64,000 nt of DNA, taken from positions 34,132 to 98,131 of the forward strand of contig NZ_JFKE01000009.1 in assembly GCF_000647975.1 (NCBI RefSeq). The letters run 5' to 3'. Below the pieces are notes generated by a model, which ran no database searches, was not told the origin of the DNA, and saw nothing but the letters and a program-made list of their open reading frames with translations. The position numbers and the translations under genes are program-made. The DNA is from Actibacterium mucosum KCTC 23349 (GTDB taxonomy: Bacteria > Pseudomonadota > Alphaproteobacteria > Rhodobacterales > Rhodobacteraceae). Every line of letters begins with the position of its first letter. Within the stretch, counting starts at the first letter, position 1. Below are positions 41,826 to 51,206 of this stretch, piece after piece.

Positions 41826-43004
41826 ATGACCACCATCCGCATAGAACGCGACACCGCGCTGCCGGATGCACTGCGCGTGGCGCGCGCGCTCAGCGCCCCG
41901 CATCTGGGCCCACGCGTCTTGTTTTTCAGCGGCGGCAGCGCGCTGAACAGCATTTCCCGGCAGTTGAAGCGGTTTACCTTCAACTCGATCCACCTGATCA
42001 CGCCCTTTGACAGTGGTGGCAGCAGCCAGGTGTTGCGGCAAGCGTTTGACATGCCCGCGGTCGGGGATTTGCGCAGCCGTCTGATGGCGTTGGCGGACGA
42101 AACCGATCTGGGGCAGCCGGATATCTACGCCCTGTTTACCCATCGTTTAACCAAGGATGGCGCGCAGGATCTTTTGCGCGCGCAGGTCGCACAGATGGTT
42201 GCGGGGCAGCACCCGCTGGTCGCCGCCATTCCCCGCCCGATGCGCAGCCTTATCCAGACTTTCCTGCAAAGCTTTGCAACCCACGTTCCCGCCGATTTCA
42301 ACTATCGCAATGCCAGCATCGGCAACCTGATCCTTGCCGGCGGTTATATCATGCACGACCGCGCGCTCGAGCCCGTCCTGTTCCTTATGTCCAAGATGGT
42401 GGATGTGCGTGGGACCGTCCGGGCCGTCGTCGATGCAAACCTGCAATTGGGGGTGGAACTGTCAGATGGCCAGCGGGTGCTTGGGCAACGCGCGATCTCG
42501 GGCAAGGAGGTTCCGCCTCTGGAAACGCCTGTTGCGCGCGCCTTTATCACCGATGGCACGGCCGAACTGCCGGCTGCCGCATTGCAACTGCCCGAACGCA
42601 ACCAGCGCCTGATCGAAACCGCTGATCTGATCTGCTATCCCCCCGGCAGCCTCTATTCCAGCGTCATCGCGAACCTTCTGCCTGCCGGGGTGGGGGCTGC
42701 TATTGCGGCGCGGCACGTTCCCAAGGTTTACCTTCCCAGCCTGGGCCGCGACCCCGAGGCGCTGGGCCATACGCTGGCCGACCAGGTTGCCGCGATCCTT
42801 GCGCCATTGCAGACAGACACGGACGCGCCGGCCAACAAGCTGCTCAGCCACGTCATTTGCGATCGCTCCGTATCGCAAAGTGCCGCGGCCGAAGTAACAA
42901 AGCGCCACGGCATTCCCTGCCTTCATTTGCCGCTGGCCAATGAGACCGGCACCAAATACGCGCCGGATCGCGTGTGCGAAATTCTGATCTCGCTGAGTGC
43001 CTGA
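41826..43004 (+). CDS. CofD-like protein (YvcK/CofD superfamily)
   Basis: 392 residues. Phosphate-loop-like FFSGGSALNSIS near the N-terminus, then LITPFDSGGSSQVLR and VGDLRSRLMAL are the CofD/YvcK signature; CYPPGSLYSSVIANLLPAGV is the C-terminal substrate loop. I associate this variant with the family called 'GAK system CofD-like'; other GAK partners (an ATP-grasp enzyme and a kinase) are not in the window. CofD makes 2-phospho-lactate adducts in F420 synthesis, while YvcK/GlmR binds UDP-GlcNAc and controls carbon flux. The exact role here is unknown. It converges on pyruvate carboxylase. Confidence 0.82.
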   Translation: MTTIRIERDTALPDALRVARALSAPHLGPRVLFFSGGSALNSISRQLKRFTFNSIHLITPFDSGGSSQVLRQAFDMPAVGDLRSRLMALADETDLGQPDIYALFTHRLTKDGAQDLLRAQVAQMVAGQHPLVAAIPRPMRSLIQTFLQSFATHVPADFNYRNASIGNLILAGGYIMHDRALEPVLFLMSKMVDVRGTVRAVVDANLQLGVELSDGQRVLGQRAISGKEVPPLETPVARAFITDGTAELPAAALQLPERNQRLIETADLICYPPGSLYSSVIANLLPAGVGAAIAARHVPKVYLPSLGRDPEALGHTLADQVAAILAPLQTDTDAPANKLLSHVICDRSVSQSAAAEVTKRHGIPCLHLPLANETGTKYAPDRVCEILISLSA

Positions 43005-43108
43005 AGGGGCGGTGGTTCAACCCGCATTTGGTGCCGGGCACCGACGCCATAACCGGGCGCGAGCCCGTGCAGGGGGGGCACGGTGTTGACACGCGGACAA
43101 ACCAAAAA

Positions 43109-43135
43109 GGGCGCCCGGATGGGGCGCCCAATTTC
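43109..43135. terminator. Bidirectional terminator between CofD-like gene and pyc
   Basis: GGGCGCCC (43109-43116) and GGGCGCCC (43122-43129) pair across GGATG. The complementary strand ends the hairpin with five T (43104-43108), a good terminator for pyc; the plus side has a weaker ATTTCTTT tail. Confidence 0.8.
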
Positions 43136-43153
43136 TTTGGTTGCAGAACCGGA

Positions 43154-46100
43154 TCACTCCAGCTCGATCAACAGGTCCTTGGCATCGATCTGACCGCCTG
43201 CGCTGACGTGCACCGCCTTGATGACGGCGTCGCGCTCGGCATGGATGCCGGTTTCCATTTTCATCGCCTCGATGGTCAGCAGCAGGTCCCCCTCGGAAAC
43301 CTTCTGTCCGACCGTCACGCCAATACTGGCCACAACACCCGGCATCGGCGCGCCGATATGGTTGGCATTGCCCACCTCGGCCTTGGGCTGTGCTGCTGTG
43401 GCCGCGGCTGACTTGCGATCGGGCACGCGCACGATGCGCGGCTGGCCGTTAAGTTCGAAAAAGACCTTCACCTCGCCCACATCGTTGGTTTCACCCTGCG
43501 CCTGCATGCGAATTTCCAGCGTCTTGCCGGGGTCGATCTCGGCGGTGATCTCTTCGCCCGGCTCCATTCCATAGAAGAAGTTCTTGGTCGGCAGGGTGCG
43601 CACCGGGCCATAGGTCCGATGCCGGCCCATGTAATCCAGGAACACCTTGGGATACATCAGGTACCCGTTCAGGTCCTCGTTATCCACGTCGAACCCTTCC
43701 AGCTCGGCGCTGACCTCGGCGCGGGTTTTTTCCAGATCCACCGGCGGCAAGTGCTTGCCCGGGCGTTCCAGGTTCGGCGCCTCGCCCTTCAGAACCTTGT
43801 TCACGATACCTTCGGGGAAGCCACCGGGCGGCTGGCCCAGATTGCCGCGCATCATGTCGATCACGCTGTCGGGGAAGGACACCTCTTTGCCCGGATCCTC
43901 GACATCTTCACGGGTCAGACCCTGGCTGACCATCATCAGCGCCATGTCGCCCACAACCTTGGACGACGGGGTCACCTTCACGATGTCACCGAACATCTGG
44001 TTCACATCCGCATACATCTGCGCCACTTCGTGCCAGCGTTCCTCCAGCCCCAGGCTGCGCGCCTGCGCCTTCAGGTTGGTGAACTGACCGCCGGGCATCT
44101 CGTGCAGATACACCTCGGATGCCGGTGCCGCCAACCCGCTTTCGAACGCCGCGTATTGGCCGCGCACGGCTTCCCAATACTCGCTGATCTCGCGGATCGC
44201 CTTGATGTCCAGACCGGTGTCGCGGTCCGAATGGCGCAGCGCCTCGACGATTGATCCCATGCAGGGCTGCGATGTCCCGCCCGAGAACGCGTCCATCGCC
44301 GTATCCACCGCATCCACGCCCGCCTCGGCGGCGGCCAGGATCGTGGCACCCGCGATGCCGCTGGTGTCGTGGGTGTGGAAATGGATCGGCAGGCCGACCT
44401 CCTCCTTCAGCGCGGTGACCAGCATGCCCGCCTGCGTGGGTTTCAACAGACCCGACATGTCTTTCAGGCCCAGCACATGCGCGCCCGCCTCTTTCAGCGC
44501 CTGGCCCATGCCCACATAGTATTTCAGGTCGTATTTCGACCGCGCCGGGTCCAGAATGTCGCCGGTATAGCAGATCGTGCCCTCGCAGACCTTGCCGGCC
44601 TCAACCACCGCGTCCATCGCGACGCGCATGTTCTCCACCCAATTCAGGCTGTCAAACACGCGGAAAACATCAACGCCGGTCTCGGCCGCCTGCGCCACAA
44701 AGCTCTGCACCACATTGTCGGGATAGTTGGTGTAACCAACCCCGTTCGAGGCGCGCAGCAGCATCTGCGTCATCACGTTAGGCATCCGCACGCGCAGGTC
44801 GCGCAGGCGCTGCCACGGGCATTCCTGCAGGAACCGATAGGCCACGTCAAAGGTTGCGCCGCCCCAGCATTCGACGCTGAAGAGGCCGGGCAGGTTGGCC
44901 GCATAGGCCGGGGCCGCGTTGATCATGTCGATCGACCGCATGCGTGTGGCCAGCAGCGATTGATGCCCGTCGCGCATCGTGGTGTCGGTGATCAGCAGCT
45001 GTTTCTGCGCCGCCATCCAGTCGGCCACGGCTTGCGGGCCCTCGGCCTCCAGCAGGGTGCGGGTGCCGGGCGCGGGTTCGGCACGCAGTTCCGGACAACG
45101 CGGCGGCTTGGCCTCGGCGGACGGTTTGGCGCGACCCTCGGTCTCGGGGTGGCCGTTCACGGTGATATCGGCCAGATAGGTCAGGATCTTCGTGGCCCGG
45201 TCGCGGCGCGGTTTAAAGTCAAACAGCGACGGCGTCTCGTCGATGAACTTGGTGTGGTATTCGTTGTTCAGAAACGTGGGGTGCTTCAGCAGGTTTTCCA
45301 CGAAGGCGATGTTCGTCGACACGCCGCGAATACGGAACTCGCGCAGGGCGCGGTCCATCCGGGCAATCGCCGCCTCGGGCGTGGGCGCCTTGGCGGTGAC
45401 CTTGGTCAGCAGGCTGTCGTAATACCGCGTGATCACCGCGCCGGAATAAGCGGTGCCGCCGTCCAGGCGGATGCCCATGCCCGTGGCGCTGCGATAGGTC
45501 TGAATGCGGCCATAATCGGGGATGAAATTGTTGCGCGGGTCTTCGGTTGTCACCCGGCATTGCAGCGCGTGCGCCAGCAGCTTGATATCGTCCTGCGCCG
45601 CAACCCCAGTGGCCTCGGCCAGGCTCTTGCCCTCGGCGATCTTGATCTGCGACTGCACGATGTCGATGCCGGTGACCTCTTCGGTCACGGTGTGTTCCAC
45701 CTGCACGCGCGGGTTGACCTCGATGAAGTAGAACTTGCCGGTGGCCATATCCATCAGGAATTCCACGGTGCCGGCGCATTCATAATTCACATGGGCGCAG
45801 ATCTTTTTGCCCAGCTCGCACAGCTCAATCCGCTGTTCTTCGGTCAGGTACGGCGCAGGCGCGCGTTCCACGACCTTCTGGTTGCGTCGCTGGACCGAGC
45901 AGTCGCGCTCCCACAGATGATAGATATCGCCCATGCTGTCGCCAAGGATCTGAACCTCCACATGGCGGGCGCGCATGATCATCTTTTCCAGGTAACCTTC
46001 GCCATTGCCAAAGGCCGCCTCGGCCTCGCGCCGGCCTTCCAGCACCTTTTCCTCCAACTCATCCGGGCCCATGATCGGGCGCATGCCGCGGCCGCCGCCG

Positions 46101-46594
46101 CCCCAGCTGGCCTTCAGCATCAGGGGGTATCCGATCTCGGCCGCCTCGGCCCGGATCGCATCCATATCGTCGCCCAGAACCTCGGTGGCGGGGATCACTG
46201 GCACGCCGGCCTCGATCGCCACGCGCCGCGCGCTGGCCTTGTCGCCCAGGGCGCGCATGGTTTCGGCCTTGGGGCCAATGAAGGTGATGCCGTTTTCGGC
46301 GCAGGCATCGACAAAATCCGGGTTTTCCGACAACAGGCCATAGCCCGGGTGGATCGCGTCAGCGCCGCATTCCTTGGCCACGCGGATGATCTCGTCGATC
46401 GACAGATAGGCGGCAACCGGGCCCAGCCCTTCGCCAATCCGATAAGCCTCGTCCGCCTTGAACCGATGCAGGCCCAGCTTGTCCTCCTCGGCATAAACGG
46501 CGACGGTCTTCTTGCCCATCTCGTTCGCAGCCCGCATGACGCGGATGGCGATTTCCCCACGGTTGGCGATCAGAATTTTCTGGAATTCGGCCAT
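43154..46594 (-). CDS. pyc: Pyruvate carboxylase
   Basis: 1146 residues from ATG 46594; an open extension to 46723 lacks homology. Biotin carboxylase domain (about 1-460) with KASWGGGGRGM and FIEVNPRVQVEHTVTEE; carboxyltransferase (about 530-1000) with TTMRDGHQSLLATR and HFHTHDTSG; biotin carrier at the C-terminus with EAMKMETG (biotinylated Lys). It carboxylates pyruvate to oxaloacetate for anaplerosis and gluconeogenesis. The gene lies 150 bases downstream of the diguanylate cyclase gene on the same strand and has its own terminator. Confidence 0.97.
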   Translation of the reverse strand: MAEFQKILIANRGEIAIRVMRAANEMGKKTVAVYAEEDKLGLHRFKADEAYRIGEGLGPVAAYLSIDEIIRVAKECGADAIHPGYGLLSENPDFVDACAENGITFIGPKAETMRALGDKASARRVAIEAGVPVIPATEVLGDDMDAIRAEAAEIGYPLMLKASWGGGGRGMRPIMGPDELEEKVLEGRREAEAAFGNGEGYLEKMIMRARHVEVQILGDSMGDIYHLWERDCSVQRRNQKVVERAPAPYLTEEQRIELCELGKKICAHVNYECAGTVEFLMDMATGKFYFIEVNPRVQVEHTVTEEVTGIDIVQSQIKIAEGKSLAEATGVAAQDDIKLLAHALQCRVTTEDPRNNFIPDYGRIQTYRSATGMGIRLDGGTAYSGAVITRYYDSLLTKVTAKAPTPEAAIARMDRALREFRIRGVSTNIAFVENLLKHPTFLNNEYHTKFIDETPSLFDFKPRRDRATKILTYLADITVNGHPETEGRAKPSAEAKPPRCPELRAEPAPGTRTLLEAEGPQAVADWMAAQKQLLITDTTMRDGHQSLLATRMRSIDMINAAPAYAANLPGLFSVECWGGATFDVAYRFLQECPWQRLRDLRVRMPNVMTQMLLRASNGVGYTNYPDNVVQSFVAQAAETGVDVFRVFDSLNWVENMRVAMDAVVEAGKVCEGTICYTGDILDPARSKYDLKYYVGMGQALKEAGAHVLGLKDMSGLLKPTQAGMLVTALKEEVGLPIHFHTHDTSGIAGATILAAAEAGVDAVDTAMDAFSGGTSQPCMGSIVEALRHSDRDTGLDIKAIREISEYWEAVRGQYAAFESGLAAPASEVYLHEMPGGQFTNLKAQARSLGLEERWHEVAQMYADVNQMFGDIVKVTPSSKVVGDMALMMVSQGLTREDVEDPGKEVSFPDSVIDMMRGNLGQPPGGFPEGIVNKVLKGEAPNLERPGKHLPPVDLEKTRAEVSAELEGFDVDNEDLNGYLMYPKVFLDYMGRHRTYGPVRTLPTKNFFYGMEPGEEITAEIDPGKTLEIRMQAQGETNDVGEVKVFFELNGQPRIVRVPDRKSAAATAAQPKAEVGNANHIGAPMPGVVASIGVTVGQKVSEGDLLLTIEAMKMETGIHAERDAVIKAVHVSAGGQIDAKDLLIELE

Positions 46595-46744
46595 GATGCT
46601 CCCCAATTTCGCACGCGCAGCAAGTGATACGTTGGTTACAAAACCGTAACAACCGCAGAAGTGGGTAGCATGGGGGCAAAAAAGGCGAAAAATCCGCCTT
46701 TTCTGAACCAATTTGTAGGACAATTGCCGCGTTTTGAGGCGAGT

Positions 46745-48571
46745 CTACTCAGCAGCGGACAATTTGTTGACGTCCTGATGTTCCAGGAACAGTGCATCCG
46801 CCCGCGCTTCGTCCGCCTCGGGGTCGGTGTCCAGCGCGCTCAGATCGGCAACAACCACCTGGTTGCGGCCGCGCGCCTTGGCGTCATACAGCGCGGCGTC
46901 AGCCACGCGCAGCAATTCCTGGGTGTCGGTGCCATGTTCGGGTGCATGGGCGATCCCGGCCGAGATCGTTATGCGCGGCAGGTTCTTTTCGCCGTACCGC
47001 ACGGTGATGTTCTCTACGTCCCGACGCAGTTTTTCCGTGCGCTTCAGAACGTCGGCCTGCTGGACCTCCGGAAGGATCAGCATGAATTCTTCGCCACCCA
47101 TTCGACAGGCAATTTCGTCGCCATCCTGACAACTGCGTTGCAACAGGTCCCCCACGGCACGCAGCACCAGATCGCCGGCGTCATGTCCGTGATTGTCGTT
47201 GAACTTCTTGAAGTGGTCGACATCCAAATACACCAGGCTGAACGTCGTTTCGTGGGTCCGTATGCGGTTGACCAGCTTGCGCATATGGTCGGTCATGTGA
47301 CGGCGGTTGAACAGCCCCGTCAGCGGGTCGCGCACCGACCGCTCGTGCAACTGGTCGCGCATCTGCACGTTAGCGATGGCAAGGCTAATCTGTTCCGCGC
47401 ACATCTGGGCCAGTCGCTGATTTGGCTTGAAGCCTTCGATCGGGACCATCTCCTTGGCGCGCAGATGCATCAGGCCAACCGTTTCCCCATGCGCCAGAAT
47501 GGGGAAGCAGAAATAGGGTCGCTTGTCGTCCGGGTCCGTGTGTTCGCAGGCAAAATCAACCTCCGAGTTGCCATATGTGTAGGTGCGGCCGCGCCGCAGG
47601 CCCCAGCATTCCTCGGGGTGGATATGATCCTTGTGCGATCCACCGTTCCAACTGACGGCGCCATCCAAAACGTCCCGCGAATTCGAGTAGACATACACAC
47701 TGCCCGAACAGTCCGGCAGCATATGCGTCATGAATCGGGCAACCATGTCGAACAATTCGTCCAGCGAGCGGCTGGATTGCAGCCATTCGTTCAACTCGCC
47801 CAGCAGGCGCACCTCGCGTGCCAACCGCATCTGTGATTTCAGGCCATCCCTCTCGGCGGTGCTGCGTTTTTCCAGCAATTGCAACTGCCGCCGGCCGGAA
47901 CGAAACACCACCAGAACCACGACCAGCATAAGACCCAGGCCCATGGCCGACGTCGCTGCCAGCAGCAATTGCACCCGGTTGGCAAAAATGTCCCGGCGAT
48001 TGGTGATGTCGATATAGAACTCGATGGCACCCAACACCCGTCCATTATCCAGGATCGGTGTATAGATTTCGGCCACCTCGCGATTCATTTCGCCGTCGAC
48101 GGCAACAGCGTGCAGCTCAAACTCGTCAATTTCAGACGCATGTTTGGGTTCGTGCTTGTACACGATCTCGCCGTTCAGAACCAATTCGCTGAAAAACGGG
48201 TCGCTTTGCACGGTTCCGATGTCGCTTTCGCGACTGGACCACAAAACCAGCCCGGTCCGGTCGAACAGTTTGAACCGGTAGATGTCCGAGTTGTGCGTGA
48301 TCGTCGACAACAGCGAGATGTCGGACGGCGTCAGGTTCTTTTCGGCAAAGGTTGATGGGGCATGGCTCAGCTGGTCAACAACCCGCTTGCGCCACAGCTT
48401 CGATTCCTGCTGCAAGTCCTGTTTCAACAGCTGATCCACAATCGGATATGGCAATTGCCGCGTTGCAACAAAGCAACCCGCGGCGATCACCAACAGCAGC
48501 AACAACACCGCATAGCTTTTGACCCTCGAAACGATGGTTTCGCGTTTGACGGTCTCTTCTAGTTCTTCCAC
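46745..48571 (-). CDS. Membrane diguanylate cyclase with GAF and GGDEF domains
   Basis: 608 residues, GTG start at 48571 (no ATG is available before the first membrane helix). One transmembrane helix near residues 22-40, a periplasmic sensor (about 45-185), a second helix near 190-215, a GAF-like domain (about 240-415) and a C-terminal GGDEF domain with CRMGGEEFMLILPE, so cyclic-di-GMP synthesis should work. The RxxD inhibitory site expected five residues before GGEEF reads DGDE, so product inhibition is probably absent. It faces uvrD across a 199-base divergent region. Confidence 0.9.
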   Translation of the reverse strand: MEELEETVKRETIVSRVKSYAVLLLLLVIAAGCFVATRQLPYPIVDQLLKQDLQQESKLWRKRVVDQLSHAPSTFAEKNLTPSDISLLSTITHNSDIYRFKLFDRTGLVLWSSRESDIGTVQSDPFFSELVLNGEIVYKHEPKHASEIDEFELHAVAVDGEMNREVAEIYTPILDNGRVLGAIEFYIDITNRRDIFANRVQLLLAATSAMGLGLMLVVVLVVFRSGRRQLQLLEKRSTAERDGLKSQMRLAREVRLLGELNEWLQSSRSLDELFDMVARFMTHMLPDCSGSVYVYSNSRDVLDGAVSWNGGSHKDHIHPEECWGLRRGRTYTYGNSEVDFACEHTDPDDKRPYFCFPILAHGETVGLMHLRAKEMVPIEGFKPNQRLAQMCAEQISLAIANVQMRDQLHERSVRDPLTGLFNRRHMTDHMRKLVNRIRTHETTFSLVYLDVDHFKKFNDNHGHDAGDLVLRAVGDLLQRSCQDGDEIACRMGGEEFMLILPEVQQADVLKRTEKLRRDVENITVRYGEKNLPRITISAGIAHAPEHGTDTQELLRVADAALYDAKARGRNQVVVADLSALDTDPEADEARADALFLEHQDVNKLSAAE

Positions 48572-48714
48572 CTAATTCCACTCCTGTCGCAGCGCTGCGT
48601 TAACTTTTGAAACGGCGCGGTTTCGGAATGCTTAACTTCGGTGGGCACGTGGCCCTTTGTTTACAGGCGATTTTCCGATCATTTTAACCATTTCGCCAAA
48701 GGGTGGGTGAGGCG

Positions 48715-48729
48715 GAACAATCTGAGAAC
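48715..48729. promoter_or_regulatory. LexA (SOS) box before uvrD
   Basis: GAAC-AATCTGA-GAAC, which is GTTC-N7-GTTC on the other strand, the direct-repeat LexA site of alphaproteobacteria. It lies 42 bases before the uvrD ATG. It points to SOS control of the helicase. Confidence 0.7.
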
Positions 48730-48770
48730 AAATCTTTAACTCGGGTGAAAAACGCGATACTCTGGGCGCC

Positions 48771-51206
48771 ATGAGCAGTTTTGACGATTCCGACGCGTTC
48801 GAGGCCGCGGCGCGCCCGTCGCTGTCGGCCCGTGCGATGGCCGCACGACCCGCCACCTATCTGGATGGGCTGAACCCCGCACAGCGCGAGGCGGTCGAGA
48901 CATTGAACGGGCCGGTCCTGATGCTGGCCGGTGCGGGCACAGGCAAGACCAAGGCGCTGACCGCGCGCATTGCGCATCTGTTGACGACCGGCACCGCGCG
49001 GCCCAATGAAATCCTGGCCGTGACCTTCACCAACAAGGCCGCGCGCGAGATGAAGACCCGCGTCGGCACCCTGCTGGGCGAGGCGGTTGAGGGGCTGCCC
49101 TGGCTGGGCACGTTCCATTCGATCTGCGTGAAACTTCTGCGCCGCCATGCCGAGCTTGTCGGTATCAACGGCGTCACCGGCCCGAACGGCGCCTCCGATG
49201 CTGTGATCGAAACGGCAACTGGGCCCACAACCCATCTGAAATCCAACTTCACCATTCTGGACACCGACGATCAGATCCGCCTGCTGAAACAGCTGATCGT
49301 GGCGGCCGGGATTGACGAAAAACGCTGGCCTGCGCGGCAATTGGCCGGTGTCATCGACGGCTGGAAAAACCGCGCGTGGACGCCCGACGCCGTGCCCGAA
49401 GCCGAGGCGAATGCCTTTGACCGTCGCGGTGTCGAACTTTATGCCGCCTATCAACAACGCCTTGTCACCCTGAACGCGGTGGATTTCGGCGATCTGCTGC
49501 TGCACACCGTGTCGATTTTCCAAAACCATGACGACGTGTTGGACCAATACCGCCGCTGGTTCCGCTATATCCTTGTGGACGAATATCAGGACACCAATGT
49601 CGCCCAATATCTGTGGCTGCGCCTTTTGGCGGGCGGCCATCACAACATCTGTTGCGTGGGCGACGACGATCAGTCGATCTATGGCTGGCGCGGGGCCGAG
49701 GTCGGCAATATCCTGCGGTTCGAAAAAGACTTTCCCGGCGCTCATGTGGTGCGGCTGGAACAGAATTACCGCTCTACCGAACATATCCTCGCCGCCGCCT
49801 CGGGCGTGATCGCGGGCAACAAGGGGCGACTGGGCAAAACCCTGTGGACGGCGGCCAAGGGCGGCGAAAAGGTCCGTCTGATCGGCCATTGGGATGGCGA
49901 GGAAGAGGCGCGCTGGATCGGTGACGAGATCGAGGCGATGCAAACTGGCACCCGCGGGATGGACCCCAAGACGCTGAACCAGATGGCCATTCTGGTCCGC
50001 GCCTCCCACCAGATGCGCGCGTTTGAGGATCGGTTCCTGACCATCGGCCTGCCCTACCGCGTGATCGGCGGCCCGCGCTTTTACGAACGGCTCGAAATTC
50101 GCGATGCGATGGCCTATTTCCGCCTTGCCGTGTCGCTGGATGACGATCTGGCGTTTGAACGCATCGTCAACACCCCCAAACGCGGGCTTGGCGACAAGGC
50201 CCAGCAGAAGATTCAGATGGCCGCGCGGCAAAACGGTGTGTCGCTGTACGAAGGCGCCCGGATTTTGTTAGAGGCCAAGGGGCTGACCGGCAAAGGCGCC
50301 AAAGAGCTGGCCCGCCTCTGCGATGGCCTGCAACGCTGGCACGCCATCACGCTGACCGGCAGCCGCTCCCATATCGAACTGGCCGAGATCGTGCTGGACG
50401 AAAGCGGCTATACCGAACATTGGCAAAACGACAAAACGCCCGAGGCACCGGGGCGGCTGGAAAACCTCAAGGAACTGGTCAAGGCGCTGGAAAACTTCGA
50501 CAATCTGCAAGGGTTCCTCGAACATGTCAGCCTGATCATGGACAATGAAAGCGAAGATGCCGAGGCCAAGGTTTCGATCATGACACTGCACGCCGCCAAG
50601 GGGCTGGAGTTTCCCGCCGTCTTCCTGCCGGGGTGGGAGGACGGGTTGTTCCCCTCGCAACGCTCGATGGATGAAAGCGGGTTGAAAGGGTTGGAAGAGG
50701 AACGCCGCCTCGCCTATGTGGGCATCACCCGCGCCGAAGAGGTTTGCACCATATCCTTCGCCGCCAACCGCCGCGTTTACGGCCAGTGGCAGTCACAGCT
50801 GCCCTCGCGCTTTGTCGACGAACTGCCCGAGGATCACGTGACCGTCCTGACCCCGCCCGGCCTTTACGGCGGCGGCTACGGCGCGGCCGCCCCGCAGGCC
50901 GACACGTTTGAAGAGCGGGTCGCCAAGGCCGATGTCTATAACTCGCCCGGCTGGAAACGCATGCAGTCGCGCGGGGCGAACTATCAGACCCGCCAGCCGT
51001 CCGAGGCCAAGAATATCGTCATCGACGCCGAGGCCGTCTCGGCCTTTGCGCAGGGCGACCGCGTGTTCCACCAAAAATTCGGCTATGGCATCGTGATGGG
51101 CATCGAAGGCGACAAGCTGGATATCGAGTTCGACAAGGCCGGGTCCAAGAAAGTGGTCGCCCGTTTCCTTGTCGCCGCCGCCCAAGCCGACGACGTGCCG
51201 TTCTAA
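48771..51206 (+). CDS. uvrD: UvrD/PcrA-type ATP-dependent DNA helicase
   Basis: 811 residues. Helicase motifs in order: Q motif LNPAQREAVE, Walker A AGAGTGKTKAL, Ia TFTNKAAREM, II VDEYQDTN, III DDDQSIYGWRGAE, IV QNYRST, V TLHAAKGLEF and VI YVGITRA. The C-terminal GDRVFHQKFGYGIVMGI is the PcrA/UvrD tail that binds RNA polymerase or UvrB. It unwinds DNA in nucleotide-excision and mismatch repair. A LexA box precedes it. The last four bases overlap the convergent LysR gene. Confidence 0.95.
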   Translation: MSSFDDSDAFEAAARPSLSARAMAARPATYLDGLNPAQREAVETLNGPVLMLAGAGTGKTKALTARIAHLLTTGTARPNEILAVTFTNKAAREMKTRVGTLLGEAVEGLPWLGTFHSICVKLLRRHAELVGINGVTGPNGASDAVIETATGPTTHLKSNFTILDTDDQIRLLKQLIVAAGIDEKRWPARQLAGVIDGWKNRAWTPDAVPEAEANAFDRRGVELYAAYQQRLVTLNAVDFGDLLLHTVSIFQNHDDVLDQYRRWFRYILVDEYQDTNVAQYLWLRLLAGGHHNICCVGDDDQSIYGWRGAEVGNILRFEKDFPGAHVVRLEQNYRSTEHILAAASGVIAGNKGRLGKTLWTAAKGGEKVRLIGHWDGEEEARWIGDEIEAMQTGTRGMDPKTLNQMAILVRASHQMRAFEDRFLTIGLPYRVIGGPRFYERLEIRDAMAYFRLAVSLDDDLAFERIVNTPKRGLGDKAQQKIQMAARQNGVSLYEGARILLEAKGLTGKGAKELARLCDGLQRWHAITLTGSRSHIELAEIVLDESGYTEHWQNDKTPEAPGRLENLKELVKALENFDNLQGFLEHVSLIMDNESEDAEAKVSIMTLHAAKGLEFPAVFLPGWEDGLFPSQRSMDESGLKGLEEERRLAYVGITRAEEVCTISFAANRRVYGQWQSQLPSRFVDELPEDHVTVLTPPGLYGGGYGAAAPQADTFEERVAKADVYNSPGWKRMQSRGANYQTRQPSEAKNIVIDAEAVSAFAQGDRVFHQKFGYGIVMGIEGDKLDIEFDKAGSKKVVARFLVAAAQADDVPF

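Noticed and set aside
44369..46627. A 752-codon open frame on the plus strand opposite pyruvate carboxylase
   Set aside because: It mirrors a clearly conserved minus-strand gene; the composition is a shadow of GC-biased codons with no recognisable domain.
48684..50231. A 515-codon minus-strand frame opposite uvrD
   Set aside because: Shadow frame; the helicase motifs on the plus strand are complete.
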